A stretch of DNA of 64,000 bases from Chinchilla lanigera (lineage: Eukaryota > Chordata > Mammalia > Rodentia > Chinchillidae), in NCBI RefSeq assembly GCF_000276665.1, contig NW_004955417.1:29473523-29537522 (forward strand), written 5' to 3'. Positions 37,611 through 47,119 of the stretch are shown piece after piece (within the stretch, counting starts at the first letter, position 1; every line of letters begins with the position of its first letter). The notes beneath the pieces are model-generated. The model was not told the origin of the DNA and ran no database searches. It was given only the letters and a program-made list of their open reading frames with translations. Both the position numbers and the translations under genes were made by a program.

Positions 37611-37949
37611 TGGACAATACCACTAAATTTACTTCACACATTTTGACATTCTAAGACCTGACATTGGGGAGTTGGATGTGAGCCTAGCCCCAAAGCTTTT
37701 ATGTGATCATTTGGAACAATGTTCTAGTAAATTTAAATATATCAAAAGTCATAAAAATGTTTGAATAATTTAACCTAGTTATTTGTACTTAAGATTTATC
37801 CTAAAAGTACAAGAAGATATTTATTACACCATTATATTTATTATAAAAAGAAGAAACCTTCTGCCTGTGTAAAAATGAGAAGTGAGAGACTATGTTTTAT
37901 TAATCTCATAACCATAAATATCTTTAAAATGGCATTGAATAGAGAACTA

Positions 37950-38850
37950 TCAAAATTCAATAAGCAAAAAACCAAATGTCTCAATTAAAAAATCAGCAGA
38001 AGATTTGAGCAGACACCTCAGCAAAGAAGGTATGCAGATGGCAGTATGAGAAGATTATCAACATCATATGCCAAAAGGAAATTGAAATTTAAATAACAGT
38101 GAGCTACTACCACATAACTACTCAAATGACTAAAATCCAAAATGCCTACAACACCAAAATCTGCCCAGGAGTTGGAAAAACAAGACCTCTAATTCATTAC
38201 TGGTGACAATGCTAAATGATGTGGCCACTTTGGAAGACTGTCAATTTCTTCCAAAACTAGGCCTACTTTTATCTTATGGTCTAGCGATAGCTTTCCTTGT
38301 ATTTTCCAAACAAATTAAAAGCTTGTGTCCACTGAAAACTCTGAAAACCAATGTCTGTAGCAGTTCCAAAACTTGGAGGCAACCAAGATGTCCTTCAGAA
38401 AGTAAACAAAATGCAGTACACCTATATACTGGAAATTTATTCAGTGATAAAAACAAATCTGAGTGCTGTGGGATGAGAGAAGCCAATAAGAAAGGGCTGC
38501 ATACTCTATGAGTCCAACCTGTAGCATTCTAAGAGAGGCCAAGCTTTGGGCACAACGAAAGCGCCCGTGGCTACCAGGGCTGGCAGGAAGGAAGGAGGGG
38601 TGTGCAGATGGAGCACAGGAAGTGTTTAGGGTAGTGAAACCATTCTGTGCTGTACTGTCATGGTGGGTACATGTTGTAGTACATTTGTCAAGACTCATAG
38701 AATGCATGACTCAACCTTAATGTAAGCTGCTGTGGGCTTTCCTTAATGACAGTGAGACATTATTAGCTCATTAGTTACAACAAATGTTCTTCACTGATGC
38801 AGGTCTTTAGTACCAGGTAGAACCAGGTGGGGTAGGAGGCGCTAGGGGAT
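37950..38850 (+). repeat. LINE-1 3' region, sense (L1M-type)
   Basis: In order: 'tcaattaaaaaatcagcagaagatttgagcagacacc', 'aacatcatatgcc...ggaaattgaaatttaaataacagtgagctactac', 'ggtgacaatgctaaatgatgtggccactttgg', 'gcaaccaagatgtcc' and the non-coding tail with 'atggtgggtacatgttgtagtacatttgtcaagactcatagaatgca'. These are the standard L1 ORF2 end and L1M 3' tail. The 102-codon plus frame at 38,203-38,511 is a relic out of frame with the ancestral reading in parts. Confidence 0.88.
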
Positions 38851-39243
38851 GACAATATAAGAGAAATGATAGATTTGATCAATTGTTCTGTAAGCTCAAA
38901 CAGCTTTTTAAAAATTAAGAATTTTAATTTTTTTAAAAGAAGTAAAAATAGACTGACTTTTGTGAGCTCTGAACGTATTTCTAAAAAAAGCAAGTGCTCC
39001 ACATAGTTCCACTTAAACAAGCCGGGATCGAAACATACAATGAATATTTAAATTTTTTTGAAAAACAATTACAGCAGATGACAAATTGTCATTAATCTCC
39101 CTCAAACCCTTTTCCTCACTTGGAACACACGTGTCCCACCTTCTCGCTGCTCTCGGAGGCGGTTCTGGAGCCCTCTTTCCTGCGTGCCTTTACTTGCACT
39201 GTTGTGGCTGCCTCAATTCCTGAATCAACTGAAAATGGTCCTT
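38851..39243. other. Unassigned spacer
   Basis: AT-rich to 39,110, then a GC-richer patch up to the LTR. Small frames at 39,116-39,332 face each other on opposite strands. Nothing recognisable. Confidence 0.45.
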
Positions 39244-39709
39244 CTGTCTTAGCTACTTTTCTCATTGCTGAGACAAGATACGCAGCACCCAAATCAAGGC
39301 AGAGAAGATTTATCATAGCTCATAGTTTGTAGAGGTTTCAGTTCACAGTCAGCTGGCTCCAAGGCAACATGGCATGACAGAGGCACCTCACAGAGGAGAA
39401 ACAGTCCATGCCAAGCAGGCAGGAGATAGCGGAGCTGCAGCAGCAGAAGCCTGCCTCTTCCTCTTATCCTCCCCCTGCTACTCACCTTTTGGGTGGTGCT
39501 ACTCTCAACCAGGCTGAAAGGCTGCCCTCACCCAGGGTGTACTTTCCCATTGTCCATACCCAGAAGTACCCATACCCAGTCAAATGGACTAATTTAGTAA
39601 TCACATAATCTTAATCCCAGCATCACACACCCTAGATCCAGCCACCTCTGGAAAGTGCCTTGTATGGCTGCATGAGGCTTTGGAGGGTCTAGATAGAAGC
39701 CATAACACT
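39244..39709 (-). repeat. MaLR-like LTR, antisense, near full length
   Basis: Plus strand: inverted 3' end (CATTGCTGAGACAAGATACGCAGC), 'tcatagctcatagtttgtagaggtttcagttcacagtcagctggctcc', 'cacagaggag', 'atggactaatttagtaatcacataatcttaatccc' and the inverted 5' end 'gaagccataaca'. This is the same layout as the 13.97-kb copy. The frames at 39,294-39,608 belong to it. Confidence 0.82.
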
Positions 39710-39769
39710 TTCCATAGGCTTTGACTCTGAGGAAGAGCCAGAATTCAGTGTCAGATCCATGAGTAAGGT

Positions 39770-40020
39770 GAATAAAAGTACAGCATACTGTTTTTATTTG
39801 ACAGAAATTGCTGGAAACATTTTGAATTGCTCCAAGACACTGAGGCAGTCAGGAAAAACACAAAAGAGGACTTTCAGAGCTTTCAGGAAATGGCAGGAAA
39901 GATGAGATAAAGTGTGTTTGAAGAGGGAAAATATTTTGAGGGGCATTAATGGCAATGTGTGTTTTACATGTTGTGGAACTAATTTTTAGTTGAAACATTC
40001 ACTATAGTTTTGGATCACAT
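39770..40020 (+). repeat. Mariner-type transposase 3' relic
   Basis: The plus strand reads, with stops and frame shifts, as the C-terminal end of a mariner transposase. The recognisable words are EDFQ at about 39,867 and a Y-F-E-G ending near 39,940 (KYFEG), which match the family's conserved 'DFQ..F..W..R..KC....G.YFEG' tail. It aligns with the relic at 60,440-60,720. DNA transposons of this type are long dead in mammals. A stop codon and small deletions lie inside the motif. Confidence 0.7.
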
Positions 40021-41315
40021 ACCCTACTTTCTTTTGTAGACAATACTTTTTCCACAGAGTTTTTGGAATAAATCCTGTATGGAATGAATAAAGGAGGTGT
40101 CCCTTTGTCACCAGATTCTGGATAAGAAACCAACCCTTGAAACTTCAAAATGTGGTCCTGGAAGAATTGAATCTATACTACTCTACCTGGTACTGATTGA
40201 AAACGTGAGTTAAAAGTTAAAATTCCAATTTTGCGATAGCACAAATGTATGTGCTCTACCTAGGAGATTAAGAAAAATCCTCCATTGAACTTAACTATAG
40301 TTGTATAATTCTGAAGCTAAGTCAAACCTGTTAAATGACTCTGTGGCTATAAACACCACACAGAGATTTAGTAAGAAAATATTATTTAGGGTTCCTTTTT
40401 TTAAAAAAATCATGTTTTAGAAGAATCCACTTTTATTAATGTTAAAATTGGATCCAAAATATATCTTCTCCTGTGAGCTTCTGCATCTAATTAAAGTATG
40501 GAAATTTCTCTTGAGTTAATTAACCGGCTCTGGTTGAATTTCCTTAATTGTGGATTTTCTCACTGATGACAAGCGTAGGAAGAAGACTTCTATTGCACTG
40601 AATAATGCATTTGGTACCAATATTTTCCCATCTTATAGTGAAATCACATTGTTTGCATTTGGGGCATTCAGAATGGATTATTTCAAAGGTCCTCCTTCTC
40701 GTCAATTTTAAGCCCAAGCTTAACTGCCCTGGGAAGGGTTTCCAGGGTGTCTGTTCTCCTTTGGTGACTCTGTGTGGCATCCTGGTGTGCTACCCTCTGC
40801 TCTTCTTAGGCACCATTGGAACTCGGCTGTTCAGATCCTGAGTGCCTGCAGGGCTGTTTTTACATATTTTTGCAGTTTGAGTGTCTATCACAGTGCGTGT
40901 TTAATAAATATATATCATTGAGAATAGCGGTATTCATATCTTTGGACTCTGAGAAATTATTTCCCTAAAGTATTTTAAGTGATGGTGTAAGTACTTAGAG
41001 AAGTGACTCTCTTGGTTGCCCAAGGGATCCTGGCACCTTGATGGCATTGTCAGGCTAAGAACTAGTGCCTTACGATGAAGCTGAGTTTTCTGTCATATTA
41101 ACGTGTATGATTAAGAGCCTCAGAGATGCCATACAGCATTCCAAGAATCTCTCTTTAGAACTGAAATCTCATCTTAAACCAATTTTTATGTTGATCATGA
41201 TATGAAAATGAGTCTTTATTCATTAGCAATTGCTAAGAACCAGACAGCATATTGCTGTGTTATATTTAGTGCATGCTGCCATATTAGAATCACTATGTAA
41301 GTGTTGCTTTTACCA
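40021..41315. other. Unassigned sequence
   Basis: No gene or clear repeat. Opposed frames at 40,544-40,841 show no domain. A TTTAATAAATATATATCATTGAG phrase near 40,895 resembles a decayed L2 3' end. Confidence 0.4.
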
Positions 41316-41319
41316 TATA

Positions 41320-42355
41320 TATGTATATAAAATCTTCACATATGGTGTACATTACCCAGGTGAATTTTTATCACCTTTCCCCTCGCACTCCCTTTACCCC
41401 TTCCTGGCTCTGCTTCCCATCTCCATAATGTCTACTTCCTTGCTTCCAACATTCTCTGCTTTATTTTGTTCTTTATTGATTTTTTGTTTATCACATAAGA
41501 CAAATCATATGATATTTAACTTTCTGCATCTGATTTATTCACTAAATATTATAGTCTCAAAATCTATGCCTATTCCTACAAATGACTCAAATTTCTCTTT
41601 CTTTATAGGTGAATAGTGCTCCATTGTGTGTATATATCACATTTTCTTTATCCATTTATCTGTTTATCAGTATCTGGGCTGTTTCCTTAATTTAGCTATA
41701 CTGCTGTGAGTTTTGCTGCTATAAACATAGACATGTATGTATCACTGTAATATTATGCTTTTAATTTTTTGCAAAAATACACAGAGAAGGTATAGCTGGG
41801 TCAAACGGAATTTCTGTTTTACTTTTATGAGAAATCTTCACACTAATTTCCATAGGGGTTGTACTAATTTGCATTCCTACCAACAATATAGAAGGGTTCC
41901 TTCTACTCCACATACTGTCCAGCACTTATTTTGAACTCTCCTGACACAGCCATTGTTTTTGGAGTAAGATGGAAGCCCAGCATCATTTTGGTTTGCATTA
42001 CCCTAATGGCCAAAGATTCTGAGCACTTTTTAGTGTGCTTATTGCCATTTGTACTTCAGGGAAATGTCTATTCTTTTCAGCTGCCCATTGTTTTGATTGG
42101 GCCTTTTGTGGGAGGGGGGCTATTTCTTTAAGTTTTTTATGGATTACTAATTATTATTCTATTTTATGGCTTACTAATTATTATTACTAATTATTATATT
42201 ATTAATTATCAGATTACATAATTATTATTATGGATACTAGTGTCATACCAGAGGAGTAGTATCAGTGGAGTAGATATTAGTGCTATTTCAGAGGAACTGT
42301 TTCCCATTCTTTAGGTTGTCTCTTCACTTTGTTAACTATTCCCTTTCTCTTTTCT
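41320..42355 (-). repeat. LINE-1 3' region, antisense, about 1 kb
   Basis: Plus strand order: 'gaatagtgctccattgtgtgtatatatcacattttctttatccatttatctg', 'gctgctataaacatagacatg', 'gtatagctgggtcaaacgg', 'gaaatcttcacactaatttccataggggttgtactaatttgcattcctaccaac', 'ttggtttgcattaccctaatggccaa', 'aggttgtctcttcactttgttaactattccctttctc'. This is a longer inverted stretch of L1 ORF2 end than the 8.2-kb copy. An AT-rich ATTATT-type expansion interrupts it at 42,140-42,235. Confidence 0.92.
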
Positions 42356-42447
42356 TAAATAAAATCCAAACCCAATGCCGTGATCTCCTAGACCCTCAGC
42401 AGTCTCCCTTCTTGCCTTTACCTCCTTACTTTCCCAAGTTCAGCTAA

Positions 42448-42807
42448 GTATCTGTCTTGGTTACATTTTCTCGCTGCTGGGACAAAATACCTGACGCCCA
42501 AAATTAAGGAAGGAAAGGTTTATTTCGCTTACAGTTTGTGGAAGTTTTAATCCGTACTTGGCAGGATTATAAGTGCACGTGGCAGAGGGCTGCATCTCAG
42601 GGCGGCAGCACAGCAAAGCAGCAACTAACTTACACCAGGGCGGAATGGGGGAGGAATGCCCCAAGCACTTCTTCCTCTCCCTTACATATGCAAACTATCC
42701 ACTCCAGGGCGGGTGCAGCTCTCACACCCATATTCAAACTCTAATAGCCTGCCCCAGGGCCGTAGGAGGCTTTGGGGGGACACACAGACAAAAACCATAA
42801 CAGTATC
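42448..42807 (-). repeat. Complete solo LTR with perfect 5-bp target duplication
   Basis: The LTR body is 42,453-42,802 (350 bp). On the minus strand it begins TGTTATGGTTTTTGTCTGTG and ends TAACCAAGACA, giving TG...CA ends. GTATC directly flanks it on both sides (42,448-42,452 and 42,803-42,807), the 5-bp duplication expected of the ERVL/MaLR class. It is closely similar to the sense copy at 32,204-32,554. It keeps the inverted AATAAA (near 42,524). Small plus frames at 42,538-43,012 are artefacts. Confidence 0.93.
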
Positions 42808-42809
42808 CT

Positions 42810-43169
42810 TTACAGTTTTTGTTTGGCTACCCCTCCAAAGCCTCAGGCACTCGACTATAGGGCTTCCAGAATGTAACTGGGCTATGGCGGCATGTTACAG
42901 CTGTTTAATTTTGGGGATCTGGAGGCTGCTCAGAAGAGATGGGCCTTTGGAAGGTTGTCTCTCCTGCCCAGCTGGTCCCTCCCTTCTGTGCTTCCTGGTC
43001 ACCGTGATGTGAGCAGCCTTCTGCTGTCATGTACTGGTGCTGCCATGCTATTTCTTCCTTGGAGCCATCTATGGATGAAACCTCTAAAACTAGAAGCCCC
43101 AAAAAGCCTTCCCATTAACTTTGCAGGTGTTGGGTGCTGTGCCTCAAGAATGAGAAAATGACTGAGGCA
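42810..43169 (+). repeat. Older MaLR-like LTR, sense, abutting the younger inverted LTR
   Basis: Sense order: 'acagtttttgtttggctacccctccaaagcctcaggc', 'gtaactgggctatggcgg', 'tgcttcctggtcaccgtgatgtgagcagcc', 'ttccttggagccatctatggatgaaacctctaaaa', the hexamer position replaced by 'cccaaaaag', and 'gcaggtgttgggtgctgtgcc...gaaaatgactgaggca'. The younger LTR inserted a few bases from its 5' end. It is more diverged than the younger one. Confidence 0.78.
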
Positions 43170-43394
43170 GTGTCCTTTTTAAATGTCTTCACCCATTATT
43201 TAGGGGTCTTCCTAACTTCGGTGTCTGTGCACACCTGTCTACTTCAGAGCTGAAAATCCTTTGCCTTCACGCTTCACTACTCATCTACTGGGCGCCAGCT
43301 CCCAGTTCACCACCCACTTCTTCGAGGACTCCTCCAGCTCCACACCGAAATCCGGTCCTTCTTACCATCCCCGCACACAAGACCTATTCTCGTC
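43170..43394. other. Unassigned spacer
   Basis: Short moderately GC-rich stretch without recognisable features. Confidence 0.4.
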
Positions 43395-43550
43395 TTTTAT
43401 TATAACTCATTAAAATAAGACACATAGTGAGACCTTGTCTTAAAATAAAATAATAAAATAAAATAAAATAAAATAAAATAAAGAGCTAGGAATATAGCTC
43501 AGTGTGAGGGCTCTGGGTTCATTTCCAAGTCCAAAATAAGATAAAATAAA
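43395..43550 (+). repeat. B1-ID 3' remnant with (AAAAT)n linker
   Basis: The right end of a B1 ('atagtgagaccttgtcttaaaataaa') is followed by about eight AAAAT units (43,440-43,480). A decayed ID (GAGCTAGGAATATAGCTCAGTG, 'ctctgggttcatttccaagtcc') comes next, then a second A-rich tail. This is the same dimer order as at 33.3 kb, with the B1 5' part missing. Confidence 0.78.
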
Positions 43551-43859
43551 GTAAAGACAGAAAGAAAAAGGCTGCTGTAAGCCCAGTTACACATGAGCAA
43601 GTGGATGACCCCACTCCTCAATGGGGCGTGTACAGTTGGGGATAGCATTGCAGAACCGGGTGCCAAGTAGAGACCCCGAAGCAGATCCCCTGGGTGAGTT
43701 ACAGAGAGGTCACCCACAATATGTAACACCCGTCTAGGTTGGCTGAGAAATCCACGAGATGTTTTGAAGCAATGACTCTTCAGTTTTGCTGGAGACGTTT
43801 CTGCTGATGGAAATGACCAAGCCCTTAGCCAAGGAAAACAGAAGAAAAAAGAAAACTTT
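43551..43859. other. Unassigned sequence
   Basis: No recognisable feature. It may form part of the poly(A)-ended insert that follows. Confidence 0.35.
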
Positions 43860-44249
43860 TACAGAAAGCTGATTTCGAGATGGAGAGAGGAAACAGAGTC
43901 AGTCTCGCTGAGGAAGAGAATAGTGAAGGCAGCCTTCACCAGAGAAAAATGTAAATACAAGCCAGAGGAAGTAGGGAGACCCTTTTCAAATAGATGGGCA
44001 ATAAGAGATGGAGGGAGTCTGGAGGGGGAGGCAAAGCAGATGGGAGGAAATAAACTGAAAGGGGGAAATGTTGAAAACACAGCTTTGCAAATGATGAAAA
44101 TAGAACTATTGCAAGAATTGAGAGAATCAAGGAGAGGAGGGGTAAGGGATTAAAAAACAGAAGATGTATTATATACACATACCAACGCTGCACAAGAAAT
44201 GTAATCTATGTACTGCAAAATAAACTAATAAAAAAAAAAAAAAAAAAAG
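43860..44249 (+). repeat. Purine-rich retro-inserted 3' end with poly(A)
   Basis: A strongly purine-biased stretch (43,860-44,155) leads to a TGCAAAATAAACTAATAAA end and a run of about 20 A at 44,229-44,249. AATAAA followed by a pure A tail shows an L1-mediated copy of a polyadenylated transcript. The polypurine tract is typical of rodent L1 3' untranslated regions, so a 5'-truncated young L1 tail is the first choice; a processed copy of another transcript is possible. The unbroken A run argues for recent insertion. Confidence 0.6.
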
Positions 44250-44279
44250 AAGAACCAAGGGCAGCCTGAGGCCAGCAAC

Positions 44280-45000
44280 CTGTCTACCCTGGAGCAGAGC
44301 GGGAGGCAGAGCCTCCCTTTAAGGGGGCGCAGAGCAGGGACAGAGGCTGCGCCTGTGCAGTAGGAGGAAGCGGCGGAGTGGAGGAGTCTGTTCCAAAACG
44401 GAAACGGAAGTTCGGGACTCTTCCCGGAAAGGAGACATGGCCACGGGGTTCAGCTGTTGGAGGCCTCATGGCAAGAAGGCCCAGGCTGGAAGCCCTGACC
44501 TCTGCAAGCCGTCCAGTCAGAAGACAGCAGTCTGGGGAAGGAGGAAGAAGAGGGCGGTGTGGAACTTGGCCGTGCAAGGAGTTCTGAGGCGCAGAGGCCC
44601 GCGTCCCCAACTGAGGGGAGGTGGGCTCTGGCGCTTTGGAGAAACGCTGAGCGCGGGGACGGACCTCGTGAGGGTCCACACCTCTTCCTCGCAGGACCCT
44701 CGTCTTTAGAAGAATGAAGAGTGCGGCTGCCGTCCCTCTGAACAGAACACCCGTGCAGCGCCACAGAAGCTGCCTGTGGGCGACACAGGAACGTGACTGG
44801 GGATATCCCGGAGCCAGACTGGGACATCCTGGTCTGCCCCGGCCTGAGAGTGGCTTCCTGCCCAAGTGAACCAGAGGCCACTCCACGGGTCCTGAAGGCG
44901 CCCACCAGCCCACCTGCCAGCGAAGGCCCAAGCCACGGGCTTCTGAGAGCAGCACAGCCCCCTGCCAGGACAGCTTTTGTACAGAGTATTCTATAGATTA
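44280..45000. other. Orphan GC-rich island with ETS-like sites and overlapping open frames
   Basis: GC content and CpG density rise sharply against AT-rich flanks. Within it are CGGAAG (44,405-44,410) and TTCCCGGAA (44,421-44,429) just before an ATG at 44,437 that opens 90 codons on plus (44,437-44,709). On minus, frames of 223 (44,284-44,955) and 203 codons (44,450-45,061) overlap. No frame shows a known domain, and three long frames over the same bases are what GC-rich DNA gives by chance. It could be a small CpG island with an unannotated first exon, or a GC-rich retro-insert. Confidence 0.4.
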
Positions 45001-45059
45001 TAACTTTAAAAACACTTATATGTCTAGTACATGTTTGTATTGAAATGCCTTCCTTCTTC

Positions 45060-45135
45060 ACTAACCCATAGCTCTAGGAGGGCAAGAACGCCCTCATTTG
45101 TAAAGGCACTTAGTATTTTATGAATGGATTATTAT
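45060..45135 (+). repeat. Possible L2 3'-end fragment
   Basis: The phrase 'tagctctaggagggcaagaacgccctcatttgtaaaggcacttagtattttatgaatgg' follows the order of the L2 3' end ('ctccacgagggcagggacc...gtgcctggcacatagtagg...ttgaatgaatg') with deletions. Confidence 0.45.
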
Positions 45136-45170
45136 ATCAAAGAGGAATTAGACTTATGGGAAATGTACTT

Positions 45171-45274
45171 CATAAAATACATTTTTTTTTGGGTACCGGG
45201 AATCAAACTCAGGACCTTGCACTTGCCAAACAGGCGCTGTGCCACTGAGCTGTATCCCTGGCCCATAAAATACA
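45171..45274 (-). repeat. ID SINE, antisense, with 11-bp target duplication
   Basis: A T run (45,182-45,190) precedes an inverted ID body (45,191-45,263): GGGTACCGGGAATCAAACTC, 'ccttgcacttgcc', 'caggcgctgtgccactgagctgtatccctggcc'. The 11-mer CATAAAATACA occurs at 45,171-45,181 and 45,264-45,274. Slightly more diverged than the 20.7 and 50.7-kb copies. Confidence 0.92.
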
Positions 45275-45720
45275 ATTTTACTTGACTGCACTTTAAAATA
45301 ATGCTATCCAAAAATTTATATTTGTAAAAAGTATGTGTCTAATTTCAATAGCCTCTTTTTTTGTATCACTTACATAAACAATTTGAAAAACCATTTCTTT
45401 TAAAGTTAAGGTAATTTTTTTCTCCTAGAATTACAAACCATCTTCCAAAAAATGGTCCTTTGATTTTGCCACAGAGGAAGTTGAAGGCTATTCAAAATAT
45501 AAGATATGGAATACTTCACGACATCAAGCTTGAAAAAAGGCAAGTAGTCTCACAGATCCATTTACCACAAATCTCCTTTTGAAAATGGTTAACCAGTTCC
45601 ACAAGGACCTTCTCCTATCTCAGGTCTCCAGTTTTTAAAAAGTTCCACAGTGCTTATTACAGCACTCATTTTTCAATTTATCATATATAACTGTGAGTTG
45701 ATGCTTTGCTTTTCATTTCT
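45275..45720. other. Unassigned AT-rich sequence
   Basis: Nothing recognisable between the ID and the L2-like fragment. Confidence 0.4.
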
Positions 45721-45721
45721 T

Positions 45722-45855
45722 ATCTTCCCAAATAGATTTAATGCTTCTTCTAGAGAGTAGAGGGTGTTTCTTACATTTAAAAAATAAACTATCCTCATTG
45801 TAGTACAGAGCACTTGGATTGCACAAATATTTGTTAAATAAATTGATTCCCAATT
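45722..45855 (+). repeat. L2 3'-end fragment, sense
   Basis: The string of words 'agagagtagagggtgtttcttacat', 'atcctcattgtagtacagagcacttgg' and 'aatatttgttaaataaattgattcc' follows the order of the L2 3' end (gagggcagggaccgtgtct, atccccagcgcctagcacagtgcctgg, aataaatatttgttgaatgaatga). Confidence 0.55.
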
Positions 45856-45984
45856 ATTTTATTGAGCCAAGGGGTCAAAATGTAATAATCAGCTGAAAGT
45901 TTTGATCTTGATGCTTTTACAGGGGGTAGGAAATAATTGCAGAAAGGCCCACGGCATTTACCCAGTGGGTCACTGAGAGAATTC

Positions 45985-46130
45985 TCCAAAGAGGACCTGA
46001 TGTTTATTGAACAATTATGTGCCAGAGTTCTAAGAGATATTCACCTCATTTTGTACTCCTAGCAGCCTGAGGGATTGACATTATGGCTATTATTCTACAG
46101 TTAGAAAAACTAAACCTAAGTTAAATTTTC
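45985..46130 (-). repeat. MIR SINE, antisense
   Basis: Plus strand order 'gatgtttattgaacaattatgtgccagagttctaagagatattcacctcattttgtactcctagcagcctgagg', then 'ttatggctattattctacagttagaaaaactaaacctaagttaa', is the inverted MIR 3' end and core (attgagcacttactatgtgccaggcactgttctaagc ... attatccccattttacagatgaggaaactgagg). Confidence 0.75.
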
Positions 46131-46212
46131 AAAAAATATACTTTAGGGTTCATGCTTGGTGTTGTACACTCTACTACTTTTGACAAATGTGAAATGATAT
46201 GTACTCACCATT

Positions 46213-46347
46213 AAAATGTTATACAGGGGGCTGGGGATTTAGCTCAGCAGCAAAAGTGCCTGCCTGGCAAGCGCAAGGTCATGAGTTCGGTTCCCGGTAC
46301 CGGAGAAAATCCAAACAAAACAAAACAAAACAAAAAAATGTTACACA
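46213..46347 (+). repeat. Young ID SINE, sense, with imperfect 13-bp target duplication
   Basis: Body about 46,227-46,308: GGGGCTGGGGATTTAGCTCA, then 'gcctgcctggcaagcgcaaggtcatgagttcgg' and 'ttcccggtaccgg'. It is followed by an (AAAAC)n tail. The flanks AAAATGTTATACA (46,213-46,225) and AAAATGTTACACA (46,335-46,347) differ at one base. Very close to the 20.7-kb copy. Confidence 0.93.
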
Positions 46348-46429
46348 TAGTAGTTTCACTACCTTAAAAATCTTCTATTAAATACCTTTTAATCCCTCTT
46401 CCTTTCTTAACTCTTGGGAACTACTGATC

Positions 46430-46725
46430 CTTTTAGAGTCTCCATAGATTTCCCTTTTCTAGAATGTCACATAGTTGGAATCATATAGTTTGGGGCCATT
46501 TCAGGTTTGTTTCTTTTACTTAGCAATGTACATTTAATATTCCCATATCTTTTCATGGCTTGATAGATCAATGACTAATACTCCATTTTTAGGTCACCAC
46601 ATTTATCCATTTGCCTACTGAAGAGCACTTTGGGTGCTTCCTAATTTTCGCAGTTGTGAATATTACTAGTGTAAACATTCATTTGTAGGTTGTTTATAGT
46701 CCAAGTATGAAAACCATCTCAGTGC
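46430..46725 (-). repeat. LINE-1 fragment, antisense
   Basis: Plus strand: 'ttagcaatgtacatttaatattcccatatcttttcatggcttgatagatca', 'ctaatactccattt', 'ccacatttatccatttgcctactgaagagcactttgggtgcttcc' and 'gcagttgtgaatattactagtgtaaacattcatttgtagg'. This is the inverted L1M/L1ME 3' region. Diverged. Confidence 0.8.
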
Positions 46726-46774
46726 CCATTAGATAAGGAAAATATTTTGTACTTATATACAATAAAACATTTCT

Positions 46775-47020
46775 CACATTTTTTTTAATTTTAAAGGAAA
46801 AAAAAGAGAAAAAACAACAAAAAATAAAAACTATACAGAATTTCAAAATGTGATGGGAAATTAACAATGGTTGTTGTATTACATATTGTTATCTTCAAAG
46901 TAGTTGCTCAGATTACCAGATATAGCTATGCAAGATTGATCAAACAATTAACCATTAACAGTTCCTTTCAATAAACCAATAGAAATTAGTACTACAATTA
47001 TCTTAGCTATCATATATATA
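46775..47020 (-). repeat. Copy of an unfamiliar repeat built of about 100-bp units
   Basis: Starts with a T run and 'aattttaaagg', then one full unit ('tatacagaatttc...tgatgggaaattaacaatggttgttgtattacatattgttatcttcaaagtag') and part of a second ('agctatgcaagattgatcaaacaattaaccattaac'). The same words occur in the same order at 51.08-51.49 kb. The leading T run suggests the element is on the minus strand with its A-tail at left. I cannot name the family. Confidence 0.65.
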
Positions 47021-47119
47021 TATTTTTTCCCTTCCTTTTTTTCTCTTTTCCCCCATCCCAGTTGTTCTTTCCTTTAAAAAAACAAGATAAACATAACAAT
47101 CCCAAAAGAATTAAAATCA

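Noticed and set aside
38203..38511. 102-codon plus frame as a gene
   Set aside because: It lies wholly inside a decayed sense L1 3' region.
44284..45061. Overlapping minus-strand frames of 223 and 203 codons as a gene
   Set aside because: Both cover the same GC-rich bases with a plus frame as well. They are Pro/Ser/Gly/Arg-rich with no domain, as expected by chance in GC-rich DNA.
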